Origin: Rhodoligotrophos defluvii
GTDB lineage: Bacteria > Pseudomonadota > Alphaproteobacteria > Rhizobiales > Im1
NCBI RefSeq assembly: GCF_005281615.1
Contig: NZ_SZZM01000009.1
Location: 1-64,000, forward strand
Direction: 5' to 3'
DNA length: 64,000 bases
This document shows, one piece after another, positions 16,960 through 26,038 of this stretch. The notes beneath the pieces were generated by a model, which saw only the letters and a program-made list of their open reading frames with translations, had not been told where the DNA came from and ran no database searches. Made by a program: the position numbers and the translations under genes. Numbering within the stretch: the stretch's first letter is position 1; each line of letters starts with the position of its first letter.

Positions 16960-17859
16960 TTGGCGGGCAGCGTGAGAATTGGCGAGGTCAGTGTTGCGCG
17001 CATCGAAGAGATGCTGACGCCCGGCTTCGATCCGGCCTTCCTGTTCCCGGCCTACAGCCCGGCGCTGCTCGAGGCGTTCCCGATCCTCAAGAGCCCGAAT
17101 TTCCTCGACCCGGCGTCTGGCAAGCTCATGTCCAGCATGCACAGCTGGCTGTTGCGCGTGGGCGATGATGTCGTCCTGATCGATACCGGCTGCGGCAACC
17201 ACAAGCACCGCGCGCCGGCCGCCTTCCAGCGCTTCCACATGCTGAACCTGCCCTATCTCGACCGGCTCGCCGCGGCAGGAGTGGCTCCGGAAGACGTGAC
17301 CTACGTCATCAACACCCATCTCCACGTCGATCACGTGGGCTGGAACACCGTGCTCATAGATGGCCGCTGGGTGCCCACCTTCCCCAAGGCGCGCTACATC
17401 TTCGGCGCCCGGGAATATGCCAACTGGACCAGCGACGGCCGCAGCCTGCGCGCCCAGCCCGAGGGCGGGCCGGTCATCACCGACAGCGTCATGCCGGTGG
17501 TGGAGGCCGGCCTCGTGGATTTTGTCGAGCCGGGCGACAGGCTGCTGGGCGTCATCACCTTCGATGCAGCCCCTGGCCACACGGACGGCCAGCTCAACAT
17601 CCGCGTCGAATCCAACGGCGAAATGGGCATCTTCACCGCCGACGTGCTGCACCAGCCCATGCAGATCGTCTGCCCCACCCTCAATTCCCGCTTCTGCGAG
17701 GACAATGAGCGGGCACCCGCCACCCGTGCCCGTCTCCTGAACATGGCCGCCGAAGCCAATGCCATTCTGTTTCCCCAGCACTTCGGCGCGCCGCACGCGG
17801 GCTATGCCCGGCGCGAGGGCGCAGGCTTCGCCTTCGAGCCGGTCGTCTGGACGAATTGA
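16960..17859 (+). CDS. Metallo-beta-lactamase-fold hydrolase
   Basis: 299 residues from the TTG at 16960, which has GGAGG five bases upstream; an in-frame GTG at 16921 exists but probably lies before the transcript. The di-zinc motif HTHLHVDHVG is complete. Later ligand regions are APGHTDGQ, FTADVLHQP and FPQHFGAPHAG. Related enzymes hydrolyse lactones, thioesters or phosphoesters. First gene of the operon, followed 15 bp later by the FAD oxidase. In context it may open a lactone or hydrolyse a thioester in the pathway; the substrate is not known. Confidence 0.85.
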   Translation: MAGSVRIGEVSVARIEEMLTPGFDPAFLFPAYSPALLEAFPILKSPNFLDPASGKLMSSMHSWLLRVGDDVVLIDTGCGNHKHRAPAAFQRFHMLNLPYLDRLAAAGVAPEDVTYVINTHLHVDHVGWNTVLIDGRWVPTFPKARYIFGAREYANWTSDGRSLRAQPEGGPVITDSVMPVVEAGLVDFVEPGDRLLGVITFDAAPGHTDGQLNIRVESNGEMGIFTADVLHQPMQIVCPTLNSRFCEDNERAPATRARLLNMAAEANAILFPQHFGAPHAGYARREGAGFAFEPVVWTN

Positions 17860-17874
17860 GGAGAAAAGCTGCCG

Positions 17875-19470
17875 ATGTCCCTGGCCGAGAACATTGCCGC
17901 CGGCACCCATCCGGTCATCGACCGCCTGACCCAGGATCTCGGTCCCGACACCGTGCTCGCCGATGATGCGACGAGGACCTACTACGCCAACGACATCTTC
18001 TGGCAGCCGGGTATTCTGCCGCTCGCCTTGGTCCTGCCGAAGACGGCCGAAGAGGCGGCTCATGCAGTGGCGACCGCAACCCGCGCCGGCATCGCCGTGG
18101 TGCCGCGGGGCGGCGGCATGTCCTATACCAAAGGGTACCTGCCCGCCTTGCCCGACTCGATCGTCATCGATGCCCGCCGCCTGGACCGGATTATCGAGCT
18201 CAACACCGACGACATGTATGTGACCGTCGAGGCCGGATGCACTTGGGCCAAGCTCAACGAGGCCCTGGAAGGCACCGGCCTGCGCAGCGCCTATTGGGGG
18301 CCGCTCTCCGGCATCAACGCCACCGTGGGCGGTGCCCTCTCCCAGAACAGCGCCTTCTTCGGCTCGACCACCCATGGCACGGTGGCCGAAAGCGTCATCG
18401 GCGTCACCGTGGCGCTGGCCGATGGTCGCATCGTCACCACCGGCTCCGGCGGCCGTAAGGATGCCAAGCCCTTCACCCGCGAAGGCGGGCCGGACCTCAC
18501 CGGCCTGTTCCTCGGCGACAACGGCGCCATGGGCCTGAAGCTCGCCGCCACCATTCGCCTCCACCCGAAGCCCGCCGAAATCGGCTTTCTCTCCTTCGGC
18601 TTCGAAACCATGCCCATCATGGCCCAGGCCCAGGTGGAGATGGCCCGCACCCGCGCCATTTCCGAAGGCTTCGGCATCGACCGCACCAAGGCGGAGCATT
18701 CCGCCTCCGTGAACAAGCTGATGGACGGGGTGAAGACCCTCGGCAACCTGGTCGCCGGCGGCAAGACCATGCTCGGCGGCCTCAAGGACGCGGTCAGCGC
18801 CGCCACCGGCGGCACCGCCTTCCTCAAGGCCCACAACTACACCCTTCACCTCGTGCTCGAAGCCCGCACGCCGGGCGAGCTTGCCGAATCCATGCAGCGC
18901 GTGCGCGACATCGGCAACCGCTATGGCAAGGAGATCGAGAACACGGTGCCGAAGGTCATGCGCTCGAAGCCCTTCGGCCCCACCCGCGGCATGCTGGGGC
19001 TCGACGGCCAGCGCTGGGTGCCCATCCACGCGGTCTTCCCCTTGAGCAGCGGCCGCAAGGTGGCCGAGGCGAACGATGCTTTTTTCGCCTCCAAGCGCGA
19101 TTTTATGAGCAAGCACGGCATCGTCTATTCCGTCATGTCCATGACCGTGGGCAACGAGTTCTTCCTCGAGCCGGCCTTCTACTGGATGGACGAGATCACC
19201 CCGCTTCACGCCAAGAGCCTGGGCGACGACGTGGTGAGGCCCTGGCGCGACCGCCCCGCCAATGTGGAGGCACGCAACGCGGTGGCCGAGCTGAGGCGTG
19301 CCACGCAGGAGCTCTATGTCAGCCTGGGCGGCGTCAGCTGGCAGGTGGCTCGCGATTATCCCTTCAAGGACGTTCTCGCGCCCGAGACCTGGTCGCTGCT
19401 CGAAGGCATCAAGCGCGCGGTCGACCCGCAGGGGCTGATGAATCCGGGTTCGCTGGGCCTGGCTCAATAG
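17875..19470 (+). CDS. FAD-linked oxidase (GlcD / D-lactate dehydrogenase type)
   Basis: 531 residues with the PCMH-type FAD-binding domain: VVPRGGGMSYTKGYLP, the pyrophosphate region GPLSGINATVGGALSQNSAF, then TTHGTVAESVIGVTVAL. It ends with the family C-terminal DPQGLMNPGSLG. Such enzymes oxidise 2-hydroxy acids to 2-oxo acids or related alcohols. It has no iron-sulfur partner in the operon. The ATG at 17875 follows GAGGAG. It sits between the MBL hydrolase and the LeuC-like gene, so it probably oxidises a hydroxy-acid intermediate of the pathway. Confidence 0.85.
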   Translation: MSLAENIAAGTHPVIDRLTQDLGPDTVLADDATRTYYANDIFWQPGILPLALVLPKTAEEAAHAVATATRAGIAVVPRGGGMSYTKGYLPALPDSIVIDARRLDRIIELNTDDMYVTVEAGCTWAKLNEALEGTGLRSAYWGPLSGINATVGGALSQNSAFFGSTTHGTVAESVIGVTVALADGRIVTTGSGGRKDAKPFTREGGPDLTGLFLGDNGAMGLKLAATIRLHPKPAEIGFLSFGFETMPIMAQAQVEMARTRAISEGFGIDRTKAEHSASVNKLMDGVKTLGNLVAGGKTMLGGLKDAVSAATGGTAFLKAHNYTLHLVLEARTPGELAESMQRVRDIGNRYGKEIENTVPKVMRSKPFGPTRGMLGLDGQRWVPIHAVFPLSSGRKVAEANDAFFASKRDFMSKHGIVYSVMSMTVGNEFFLEPAFYWMDEITPLHAKSLGDDVVRPWRDRPANVEARNAVAELRRATQELYVSLGGVSWQVARDYPFKDVLAPETWSLLEGIKRAVDPQGLMNPGSLGLAQ

Positions 19471-19483
19471 GAGAGGAACGACG

Positions 19484-20740
19484 ATGGGTTTCACCATCAC
19501 CGAAAAAATCCTGGCCCGCGCCGCCGGCGTGCCCTCCGCGAAGGCGGGCGACGAGCTGATGGCCAAGCCCGATTTCGTGCTCGCCTATGACTTCCCCGGC
19601 TATACCGATGTCTATTTCAAGAGCATGAAGGAGGATTTCGGCATCGAGCGCGTGGCAGAGCCCGAGCGCTTCGCCATCTTCATCGACCACATGGTGCCGG
19701 CCACCACGCCCAAGGAAGAAGAGCTGCACATCGGCACCCGCACCTGGTGCAAGGAGAACAACGTCCCCCTGTTCGAGCGCAAGGGCATCGGCCACCAGGT
19801 GGCCGCGGAAGTGGGCTATGCCACGCCCGGCGCCTTCGTCGTGCATTTCGACGGCCATATCAGCCAGCTCGGAACCTTCGGCACCCTCGCCATCGGCATG
19901 CGCCGCAACGTGCTCGAAGCCTTCGTGCGCGAGAAGGTTTCGATCCGCGTGCCCCACACGGTGCGCGTCAACCTGTCGGGCGAGCTCACCCCCGGCGTCA
20001 TGGCCCGCGACGTCTTCCACCACCTGGTGCGCACCATGGGCCCGGCCTCCTGCCGCTTCCAGGTGTTGGAGATCGGCGGGCCGGCGCTCAAGTCCCTGAC
20101 CACCGAGGGCCTGCAGACCATCACTGGCCTCGCTATGTTCACCGGCGCCATCACCGCCATCGTCAATCCGGACGAGGAACGCCTCGCCTATGCCCTGCCG
20201 CGCGCCCGCAAAAAGCTGGAGCCGGTATTCAGCGACGCGGACGCGGACTATGCGGCGGTCTATGACATCGACTTGACCGGCCTCGAGCCCGTGGTCGTGA
20301 TCCCGCCCACCCCGTCCAACACCCGCAACCTCTCCGACTATCTCGGCCTGGAGATCAATGCCGGCTATCTCGGCTCCTGCGCCTCCGGCCGGCTGGAGGA
20401 TTTGCGCATCGCCGCGCAGATCCTCAAAGGCCGCCAGGTGAAGGAAGGCTTCATGCTGAACGTCATCCCCACCAGCCAGGAAATCATGGCCGCCGCCGGC
20501 CGCGAGGGCCTGATCTCGACCCTCGCCGAAGCGGGCGCCTTCGTCTCCTCGCCCAGCTGCGACTACTGCTTCGGCCGCATCGCCACCATGACCGAGAAGC
20601 AGCGGGCGGTTTCCACCGGCACCCTCAACGTCCGCGGCCGCATGGGCAGCCCGGATTCCGAGATCTATCTGTGCAACGCGGCCACCGTCGCCGCCACCGC
20701 GATCGAGGGCAAGATCGCCGACCCCCGCAAATATCTGTGA
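19484..20740 (+). CDS. Aconitase-superfamily hydratase, large subunit (LeuC-like)
   Basis: 418 residues of the 3-isopropylmalate dehydratase/homoaconitase/dimethylmaleate hydratase class. The three [4Fe-4S] cysteines are seen at C299 (GSCASGR) and C359/C362 (PSCDYC). The usual DSHT substrate motif reads DGHI (123-126). The true leucine-pathway enzyme keeps DSHT, so another hydroxy-diacid is likely the substrate. The ATG at 19484 follows GAGAGG. Small subunit next. With an isocitrate-lyase-family gene two genes on, it resembles the DmdAB plus dimethylmalate lyase logic of nicotinate fermentation. Confidence 0.85.
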   Translation: MGFTITEKILARAAGVPSAKAGDELMAKPDFVLAYDFPGYTDVYFKSMKEDFGIERVAEPERFAIFIDHMVPATTPKEEELHIGTRTWCKENNVPLFERKGIGHQVAAEVGYATPGAFVVHFDGHISQLGTFGTLAIGMRRNVLEAFVREKVSIRVPHTVRVNLSGELTPGVMARDVFHHLVRTMGPASCRFQVLEIGGPALKSLTTEGLQTITGLAMFTGAITAIVNPDEERLAYALPRARKKLEPVFSDADADYAAVYDIDLTGLEPVVVIPPTPSNTRNLSDYLGLEINAGYLGSCASGRLEDLRIAAQILKGRQVKEGFMLNVIPTSQEIMAAAGREGLISTLAEAGAFVSSPSCDYCFGRIATMTEKQRAVSTGTLNVRGRMGSPDSEIYLCNAATVAATAIEGKIADPRKYL

Positions 20741-20750
20741 GGCTCGAGCC

Positions 20751-21290
20751 ATGCCGTTGAACAACCTGCGTGGGCGTGTCGCCTTCATCTTCGAGGAAGA
20801 GGACTTCGACGTCGACCAGATCGTCGGCGTGAAGAACATCAAGATCACCGACGTGAACGAGCTGGCATCCCTCGCCATGTCGTCCTACGACCCGGATTTC
20901 GCCAAGAAGGTCCAGCCGGGCGACCTCCTGGTCGGCGCCGGCAATTTCGGCTACGGCCACCCGCATTACCCGCCCATGCGCGCCATGCGCCATCTCGGCA
21001 TCGCCGGGGTCATCGCCGAAAGCTTCTCGCCCGGCTACTGGCGCGGCGAGATCAGCATGGGGTTCCCGCAGGTGAGCTGCCCGGGCATCCTGAAGCTCGT
21101 CGAGCGCTGGGACGAGGTCGAGGTCGACTGGCAGGCCGGCCTCGTGCGCAATCTCACCAAGGGCACCGAGCTTCCCTTCGAGCCGCTCTCCAAGAGCGAC
21201 GAGCAGATGCTCTTGGCTGGCGGCCTCGTGCCCTACCTCAAGCAGACGACGCCTCCCAGCGAACTGACCGCCGAAAGAAAGGGCCACTGA
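20751..21290 (+). CDS. Aconitase-superfamily hydratase, small subunit (LeuD-like)
   Basis: 179 residues, the swivel domain paired with the preceding large subunit. The LeuD core GAGNFGYGHPHYPPMRAMRH and IAGVIAESFSPGYW aligns with the canonical NFGxGSSREHA...AVIA.SF, but the substrate-binding GSSRE segment is replaced by GHPHY. It is therefore unlikely to be an isopropylmalate isomerase. ATG at 20751, ten bases after the large subunit, and one base before the lyase gene. Confidence 0.83.
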   Translation: MPLNNLRGRVAFIFEEEDFDVDQIVGVKNIKITDVNELASLAMSSYDPDFAKKVQPGDLLVGAGNFGYGHPHYPPMRAMRHLGIAGVIAESFSPGYWRGEISMGFPQVSCPGILKLVERWDEVEVDWQAGLVRNLTKGTELPFEPLSKSDEQMLLAGGLVPYLKQTTPPSELTAERKGH

Positions 21291-21291
21291 C

Positions 21292-22152
21292 ATGGCGAGG
21301 ACCAGCGAGTTCCGCGACCGCGTGCTGAACCAGAAGACCGTTTGGGCCGCCGGCGCCTATGACGCCCTGTCCGCCAAGCTGATCGAGGACACGGGCTTCG
21401 ATGCGGTCATGACCTCGGGCTTCGGCGTCTCCGCCTCCCATCTCGGCCTGCCCGATGCCGAGCTCTACACCATGTCGGAAAACCTCAGCGTCGTGCGCAA
21501 TGTCATCAACGTGGTGAACGTGCCGGTCATTGCCGACATCGACACCGGCTATGGCAATGCCATCAACGTCATGCGCACCGTGCGCGAGTTCGAGGCCGCC
21601 GGCTGTTCGGCCGTCATCCTTGAAGACCAGGTCGCGCCCAAGCGCTGCCCCATCTGCGTCGGCGGGGTCGAGGTGATCGACAAGGACGAGGCCGTCTCCA
21701 AGATCGCCGCCGCTGCAGCCGCCCGGCGCGACCCGAACATGCTGATCATCGCCCGCACGGACGTGGTGGACGAGCAGGAGGCGATGGAGCGCGGCAAGGC
21801 CTATGTGGCCGCTGGCGCCGACATCATTCAGCCTATCAGCCGCTGCTTCAAGTCCATCGAAGGCTTGCGCGCCCTGCGCCAGGCGGTGGGCGTGCCGCTG
21901 TCGCTGCAGCTGCTTGGTTGGCTCGAAGGCTTGGCGCCGAAGGAGGTCGAGGAGGTCGCCGGCATGGCCACCTTCGCGCTGGTGCCGCTGATGACCGCCG
22001 CCGCCGCCCTGCGCGAGAACCTTTCCGCGCTCGCCAAGTCCAAGACCACCAAGGACCTGCCGCGGCCGCGCACCGACCACAATGATTTCATCGACTTCAT
22101 CGGCTTCAAGAAGGTCGAGGAGCTGCAGCTCAAATATCTGCGTGCGAGCTGA
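21292..22152 (+). CDS. Isocitrate lyase / PEP mutase superfamily lyase
   Basis: 286 residues of the ICL/PEPM TIM barrel, which cleaves 2-substituted malates or citrates at a C-C bond. Metal and substrate motifs: GFGVSASHLGLPDA, VIADIDTGYGN, VILEDQVAPKRCPICVGG, LIIARTDV and QPISRC. The KRCPI loop occupies the place of KKCG/KRCGH of isocitrate and methylisocitrate lyases. Candidates from the family are methylisocitrate, dimethylmalate or citramalate-type lyase, oxaloacetase or carboxy-PEP mutase; context favours a malate-derivative lyase giving pyruvate or glyoxylate plus an acid. ATG at 21292. Confidence 0.85.
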   Translation: MARTSEFRDRVLNQKTVWAAGAYDALSAKLIEDTGFDAVMTSGFGVSASHLGLPDAELYTMSENLSVVRNVINVVNVPVIADIDTGYGNAINVMRTVREFEAAGCSAVILEDQVAPKRCPICVGGVEVIDKDEAVSKIAAAAAARRDPNMLIIARTDVVDEQEAMERGKAYVAAGADIIQPISRCFKSIEGLRALRQAVGVPLSLQLLGWLEGLAPKEVEEVAGMATFALVPLMTAAAALRENLSALAKSKTTKDLPRPRTDHNDFIDFIGFKKVEELQLKYLRAS

Positions 22153-22193
22153 TGAGAGGACGCAAGGATCTCAGACTGGGGAGGACCAGACCA

Positions 22194-23330
22194 ATGTTGA
22201 CCCGTAGATTTATCCTGGCCGCGACGGGCGCGGCTCTCATGGCCGGCAGCTTGGCGGCGGGCGTTCACGCCCAGGACAAGCCGCCGGTGCGGATCGGCGC
22301 CATTCTGCCCCTGAGCGGCGCCGGCGCCTTCGACGGCCAGCTCGCCGCCGAAGGCATGGAGGCCATGGCCGCCCTCATCAACGACAAGGGCGGCATCCTC
22401 GGCGGCCGCAAGATCGAGCTCGTCAAATATGACGACAAGGGCACGCCGGAGGAAGGCGTGAGCGCCGCCAAGCGCGCCATCGAGCAGGACAATGTGGACG
22501 TGCTCGTCGGCGGCTGGTTCAGCGCCGTCGCCTTGAGCCTGAAGGAAGAGACCCGCGACAAGATCATCACCGTGATGACCTCGTCCCAGCACCCGAAGGT
22601 CACCGAGGAAGGCCACAAATACCTGTTCCGGCTGAACGCCACCTCGACCATGAACTCGCAGACCTACTCCAAGTTCATCTGCGACAAGATGGGGCTGAAG
22701 TCGGTGGCCTTCATCACCATCAATGACGACTACGGCCGCCTCGAAGCGCAGAACTACGAAAAGCTGCTCGGCGAATGCGGCATCAAGACCCTCGGCAACG
22801 AGTATTACAACCGCAACGACACGGACTTCACCACCGCGCTGACCAAGCTGCGCGCCCTTAAGCCGGATGCGATCTACGTCTCCGCCATCAACACCTCGCA
22901 AGGCGCCACCATCTACCGGCAGATTCGCCAGACCGGCTACAAGGGCACCATCATCGCCTCCGCCGGCAATATGAACCCGAAGCTGGTTGAACTCTCCGGC
23001 CCGGCGCTGGAAGGGGTCTATTCCGCCTCGCTCTATGCCCCCGACAGCGACAACCCGACCCTCAAGGCCTGGGTCGCCAAGTACAAGAGCATGTTCAAGA
23101 ACGAGCCTGCCTTCATCGGCTCGCTCGGCGCGCAGGCGGTGGAGCTTCTGGCCGGCGCCATCGACGAGGCGGGCGACCCGCGCGCCTATGACAAGATCGC
23201 CGCGGCCCTCAAGGGCCATCCCTGGGATACGCTGCTCGGCACCATGAAGTTCGACGAAAAGGGCCAGGCGCTGCAGAACACCTACCTGGTCCAGGTCGTC
23301 GACGGCAAGATCACCTCGGTCAAGAACTGA
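22194..23330 (+). CDS. Liv-type ABC transporter substrate-binding protein
   Basis: 378 residues, periplasmic type I binding protein (Peripla_BP_6, the LivK/amide/urea group). The signal peptide contains a twin-arginine-like TRRFIL followed by a hydrophobic stretch, with cleavage after VHAQ or nearby. The mature part begins PPVRIGAILPLSGAGAFDG, the typical first strand. The ATG at 22194 follows GGGGAGG; the ATG at 22152 overlapping the lyase stop would add 14 residues and spoil the signal peptide. A terminator-like hairpin lies directly downstream. Confidence 0.9.
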   Translation: MLTRRFILAATGAALMAGSLAAGVHAQDKPPVRIGAILPLSGAGAFDGQLAAEGMEAMAALINDKGGILGGRKIELVKYDDKGTPEEGVSAAKRAIEQDNVDVLVGGWFSAVALSLKEETRDKIITVMTSSQHPKVTEEGHKYLFRLNATSTMNSQTYSKFICDKMGLKSVAFITINDDYGRLEAQNYEKLLGECGIKTLGNEYYNRNDTDFTTALTKLRALKPDAIYVSAINTSQGATIYRQIRQTGYKGTIIASAGNMNPKLVELSGPALEGVYSASLYAPDSDNPTLKAWVAKYKSMFKNEPAFIGSLGAQAVELLAGAIDEAGDPRAYDKIAAALKGHPWDTLLGTMKFDEKGQALQNTYLVQVVDGKITSVKN

Positions 23331-23346
23331 CCTGAAAACACCTGGC

Positions 23347-23384
23347 GGGAGGGTGCCCGGACACCGTGGCCCCTCCCCCTTTTT
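23347..23384 (+). terminator. Intra-operon terminator/attenuator between binding protein and permease
   Basis: GGGAGGG (23347-23353) and GCC pair, with one bulge, with GGC-CCCTCCC (23368-23377), giving about 10 bp. The loop is about 10 nt and is followed by CCTTTTT. It lies 16 bp after the binding-protein stop and 19 bp before livH. A partial terminator here would let the binding protein be made in excess over the permease genes. Confidence 0.75.
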
Positions 23385-23402
23385 GGTTTGCGAGCGCGCC
23401 CC

Positions 23403-24278
23403 ATGGAATTCGTCGTCTTCGCCCAGCAGGTCGTGAACGGCCTCGTCAACGGCATGGCCTATGTGCTGATCGCGACCGGCCTCACCCTCATCTTCGGGGT
23501 GCTGCGGATCGTGAATTTCGCCCATGGCGAATTCTACATGCTCGGCGCCTTCTTCACCTACTACGTGGTCTCGCTCGCCGGGCTCGACTATGTCTCGGCG
23601 ACCATCATCGCGACCGCGGTGGTCGCCGCCGTCGGCATTCTCGCCAACCGGCTGTTCTTCTGGCCGCTCAGGCGCGAGCACGAATTCACCATCCTGCTGT
23701 CGAGCCTCGGCCTCGCCCTGCTGCTCACCAATGGCGGCGAGGTGGTGTTCGGCGCCGACCCGAAATATGTGTCGAGCCCGTTCTCCGATGAGATCGTCGA
23801 GATGGGCAACCTGATCGTCACCCAGCAGCGGGTGGTGATCTTCGCCGTCGGCGTCATCGTGCTCATCGCCCTTTACCTGTTCATCAAGAACTCCCGCATG
23901 GGCAAGATGATGCGGGCCACAGCCCAGAACCCGGAGGGTGCCGCCCTCACCGGCATCAATATCCGCCAGGTCCACACCTACACCTTCGCCCTCGCCTGCG
24001 GCCTGGCCGCGCTGGCCGGCGCCCTGGTCGGCCCCACCGCCATGATCTACCCCACCGTGGGCGGCTGGGCCGTGCTCAAGGGCTTCATCGTCGTCATCAT
24101 GGGCGGGCTCGGCAGCATCCCCGGCGCCCTGGTCGGCGGCCTCGCCCTCGGTGTCATCGAGTCCTTGGGCGGCGGCTATATCTCGCTGGGGTTCGCCGAG
24201 GCCATCGGCTACGCCATCATCATCATCGTCCTGCTCTGGCGCCCGCAAGGCCTGTTCGGCACCGCGCGGAGGGCTTGA
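23403..24278 (+). CDS. livH: Branched-chain-amino-acid-type ABC permease LivH
   Basis: 291 residues and about eight membrane segments, first permease of the Liv-type importer. It opens with GLVNGMAYVLIATGLTLIFGVLRIVNFAHGEF, the LivH signature, and carries the coupling segment MMRATAQNPEGAALTGI. ATG at 23403. The gene name denotes the family; the substrate is probably the compound degraded by this operon, not necessarily an amino acid. Confidence 0.9.
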   Translation: MEFVVFAQQVVNGLVNGMAYVLIATGLTLIFGVLRIVNFAHGEFYMLGAFFTYYVVSLAGLDYVSATIIATAVVAAVGILANRLFFWPLRREHEFTILLSSLGLALLLTNGGEVVFGADPKYVSSPFSDEIVEMGNLIVTQQRVVIFAVGVIVLIALYLFIKNSRMGKMMRATAQNPEGAALTGINIRQVHTYTFALACGLAALAGALVGPTAMIYPTVGGWAVLKGFIVVIMGGLGSIPGALVGGLALGVIESLGGGYISLGFAEAIGYAIIIIVLLWRPQGLFGTARRA

Positions 24279-24281
24279 TCC

Positions 24282-25268
24282 ATGGCCAGCAAGCTCCTCC
24301 CCCTCATCGCCCTCGTCGCGGCCGCGCTGCTGCCGCTCCTGACCGGCTCGACCTATTTTCATCACCTCATGGTGTTGTGGCTGCTCTATGCCCTGCTCGC
24401 CCTCAGCCTCAACATCATCATCGGCTATCTCGGCGAGCTCACCTTCGGCCATGCCGCCTTCTTCGGCATCGGCGCCTATGCGGCCGCCATTCTCGGCATG
24501 GATTACGGCCTTGCCGGCATTCCCGGCATCCTCGCGGCAGGGCTCGTCGCCGGCCTGTTCGGCCTGGTCATCGGCTATGTGGCCCTGCGCATTGTCGGGC
24601 CGCAATTCGCGATCCTCACCCTCGGCTTCGGCTCGATCATCTACACCATCACCAATTACTGGGTGGATGTCACCCGCGGCCCCATGGGCATTTCCAACAT
24701 CCCGCCGCTGACCTTCTTCGGCGGTGCCCTCACCTTGGAAAGCGCGCAGCAATATTATTACGTGGCGCTGATCTGCGTCGTGGCCTTCGCCTATGCCTGC
24801 TATGCCCTCGTCCACAGCCGCACCGGGCGCGCCTTCATCGCAACCCGCGAGAACCCGCAGCTCGCCGCTTCCATCGGCATCGACATCTTCCATATGAAGC
24901 TACTTGGCTTCGTGGTCGCCACCGCCATTGCCGGGATCGGCGGCGCGCTCTATGCCCACTATGTCAAGGTGATCACCCCGGAGCTGATGGGCCTGCAATA
25001 CATGTCGGCCCTCATCATCATGGTCATCGTCGGCGGCCGCGGCACCATCGCCGGGCCCATCATCGGCGCCCTGATCTATGTCGGCCTGTTGGAGCTGCTG
25101 CGGCCGCTCGGCGCCATGCGCCTCGTCATCTTCGCCGCCCTGCTCATCGCCTCGGTCATCTTCCTGCCCGGCGGCATCGTCAGCCTGTGGCGGCGCTATG
25201 TGGAGCAGCCCGTGCTCCGCAAGACCGCCACACCCCAGCCCAGCGCCACCGTGGAGGCGGCGGAATGA
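24282..25268 (+). CDS. livM: Branched-chain-amino-acid-type ABC permease LivM
   Basis: 328 residues, second permease subunit. Membrane segments begin near residue 5; the LivM motifs ALLALSLNIIIGYLGELTFGHAAFFGIGAY and FIATRENPQLAASIGIDI are clear. ATG at 24282, three bases after livH. The stop overlaps the livG start (ATGA), so the genes are translationally coupled. Confidence 0.92.
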   Translation: MASKLLPLIALVAAALLPLLTGSTYFHHLMVLWLLYALLALSLNIIIGYLGELTFGHAAFFGIGAYAAAILGMDYGLAGIPGILAAGLVAGLFGLVIGYVALRIVGPQFAILTLGFGSIIYTITNYWVDVTRGPMGISNIPPLTFFGGALTLESAQQYYYVALICVVAFAYACYALVHSRTGRAFIATRENPQLAASIGIDIFHMKLLGFVVATAIAGIGGALYAHYVKVITPELMGLQYMSALIIMVIVGGRGTIAGPIIGALIYVGLLELLRPLGAMRLVIFAALLIASVIFLPGGIVSLWRRYVEQPVLRKTATPQPSATVEAAE

Positions 25269-26038
25269 GTCCTATTCTCGAAACCCACAGGCTCACCCGC
25301 AAGTTCGGCGGCCTCACCGCGGTCAGTGACATCGATCTCACGGTCAATCCCAACGAGATCGTCGGCCTCATCGGCCCCAATGGCGCCGGCAAGACAACCC
25401 TGTTCAACTGCATCGCCGGCTCGACCACGCCCACCAGCGGCACCGTCGCCTTCGAAGGCCGCGACTGCACCGGTTTCAAGGCGCACAAGATGGCGCGGCT
25501 GGGCGTCACCCGCACCTTCCAGATCACCAGCATCTTCCCGGCCATGTCCACCTTCGACAATGTGCGGGCCGCCACCTTCCGCACGACGTCCAAGGGCTGG
25601 GTCCCCGCCATGTTCCGCACGTCAGCCTATCGCGCCCAGGAAGCGGCCGTTGTGGACAAGGTGCATGAGATCCTCGATTTCGTTCGCTTGAGCGAGCGCG
25701 CCCATTTCCCGGCCGATGCCCTGTCCTATGGCGAGCACCGCCGGTTGGAGATCGCCATCGCGCTGGCCGCCGACCCCAAGCTCCTGCTGCTCGACGAGCC
25801 CGCCGCCGGCATGAACCCGGAAGAGGGCCAGAAGCTCGTCGGTATGATCAACGAGATCCGCGGCCGCGGCATCGCCGTGCTGCTGGTCGAGCATCACATG
25901 CGCGTGGTCATGGGCGTCTGCGACCGGGTGGTGGTGATCGATCACGGGGTGAAGATCGCGGAAGGGCCGCCGCGCGAGGTCGCCGACAATCCAGACGTGA
26001 TCCGGGTCTATCTCGGACGGGAGCAGGTCAGTGCTTGA
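25265..26038 (+). CDS. livG: Liv-type ABC transporter ATPase LivG
   Basis: 257 residues. Walker A GPNGAGKTT, a variant signature LSYGEHRRLEIA, Walker B LLLLDEPAAGMNPEE, and the H-loop VEHHM are intact. The ATG at 25265 is chosen because the LivG N-terminus (ILETHRLTRKFGGLTAV) begins there; the long upstream open frame is a livM shadow. It overlaps livM by 4 bp and livF by 8 bp. Confidence 0.93.
   Translation: MSPILETHRLTRKFGGLTAVSDIDLTVNPNEIVGLIGPNGAGKTTLFNCIAGSTTPTSGTVAFEGRDCTGFKAHKMARLGVTRTFQITSIFPAMSTFDNVRAATFRTTSKGWVPAMFRTSAYRAQEAAVVDKVHEILDFVRLSERAHFPADALSYGEHRRLEIAIALAADPKLLLLDEPAAGMNPEEGQKLVGMINEIRGRGIAVLLVEHHMRVVMGVCDRVVVIDHGVKIAEGPPREVADNPDVIRVYLGREQVSA

Noticed and set aside
16939-19566. 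875-codon minus-strand open frame opposite the MBL and FAD-oxidase genes
   Set aside because: Mirror of GC-rich coding sequence; His/Gly/Asp-rich composition, no motifs; the plus-strand genes have clear families.
21828-24893. 1021-codon minus-strand open frame across the lyase and Liv genes
   Set aside because: Antisense shadow with low-complexity Glu/Gly/Asp composition; crosses several well-recognised plus-strand genes.
24275-25264. 330-codon N-terminal extension of LivG
   Set aside because: The extension is the wrong-frame reading of livM; the LivG family start is at 25265.
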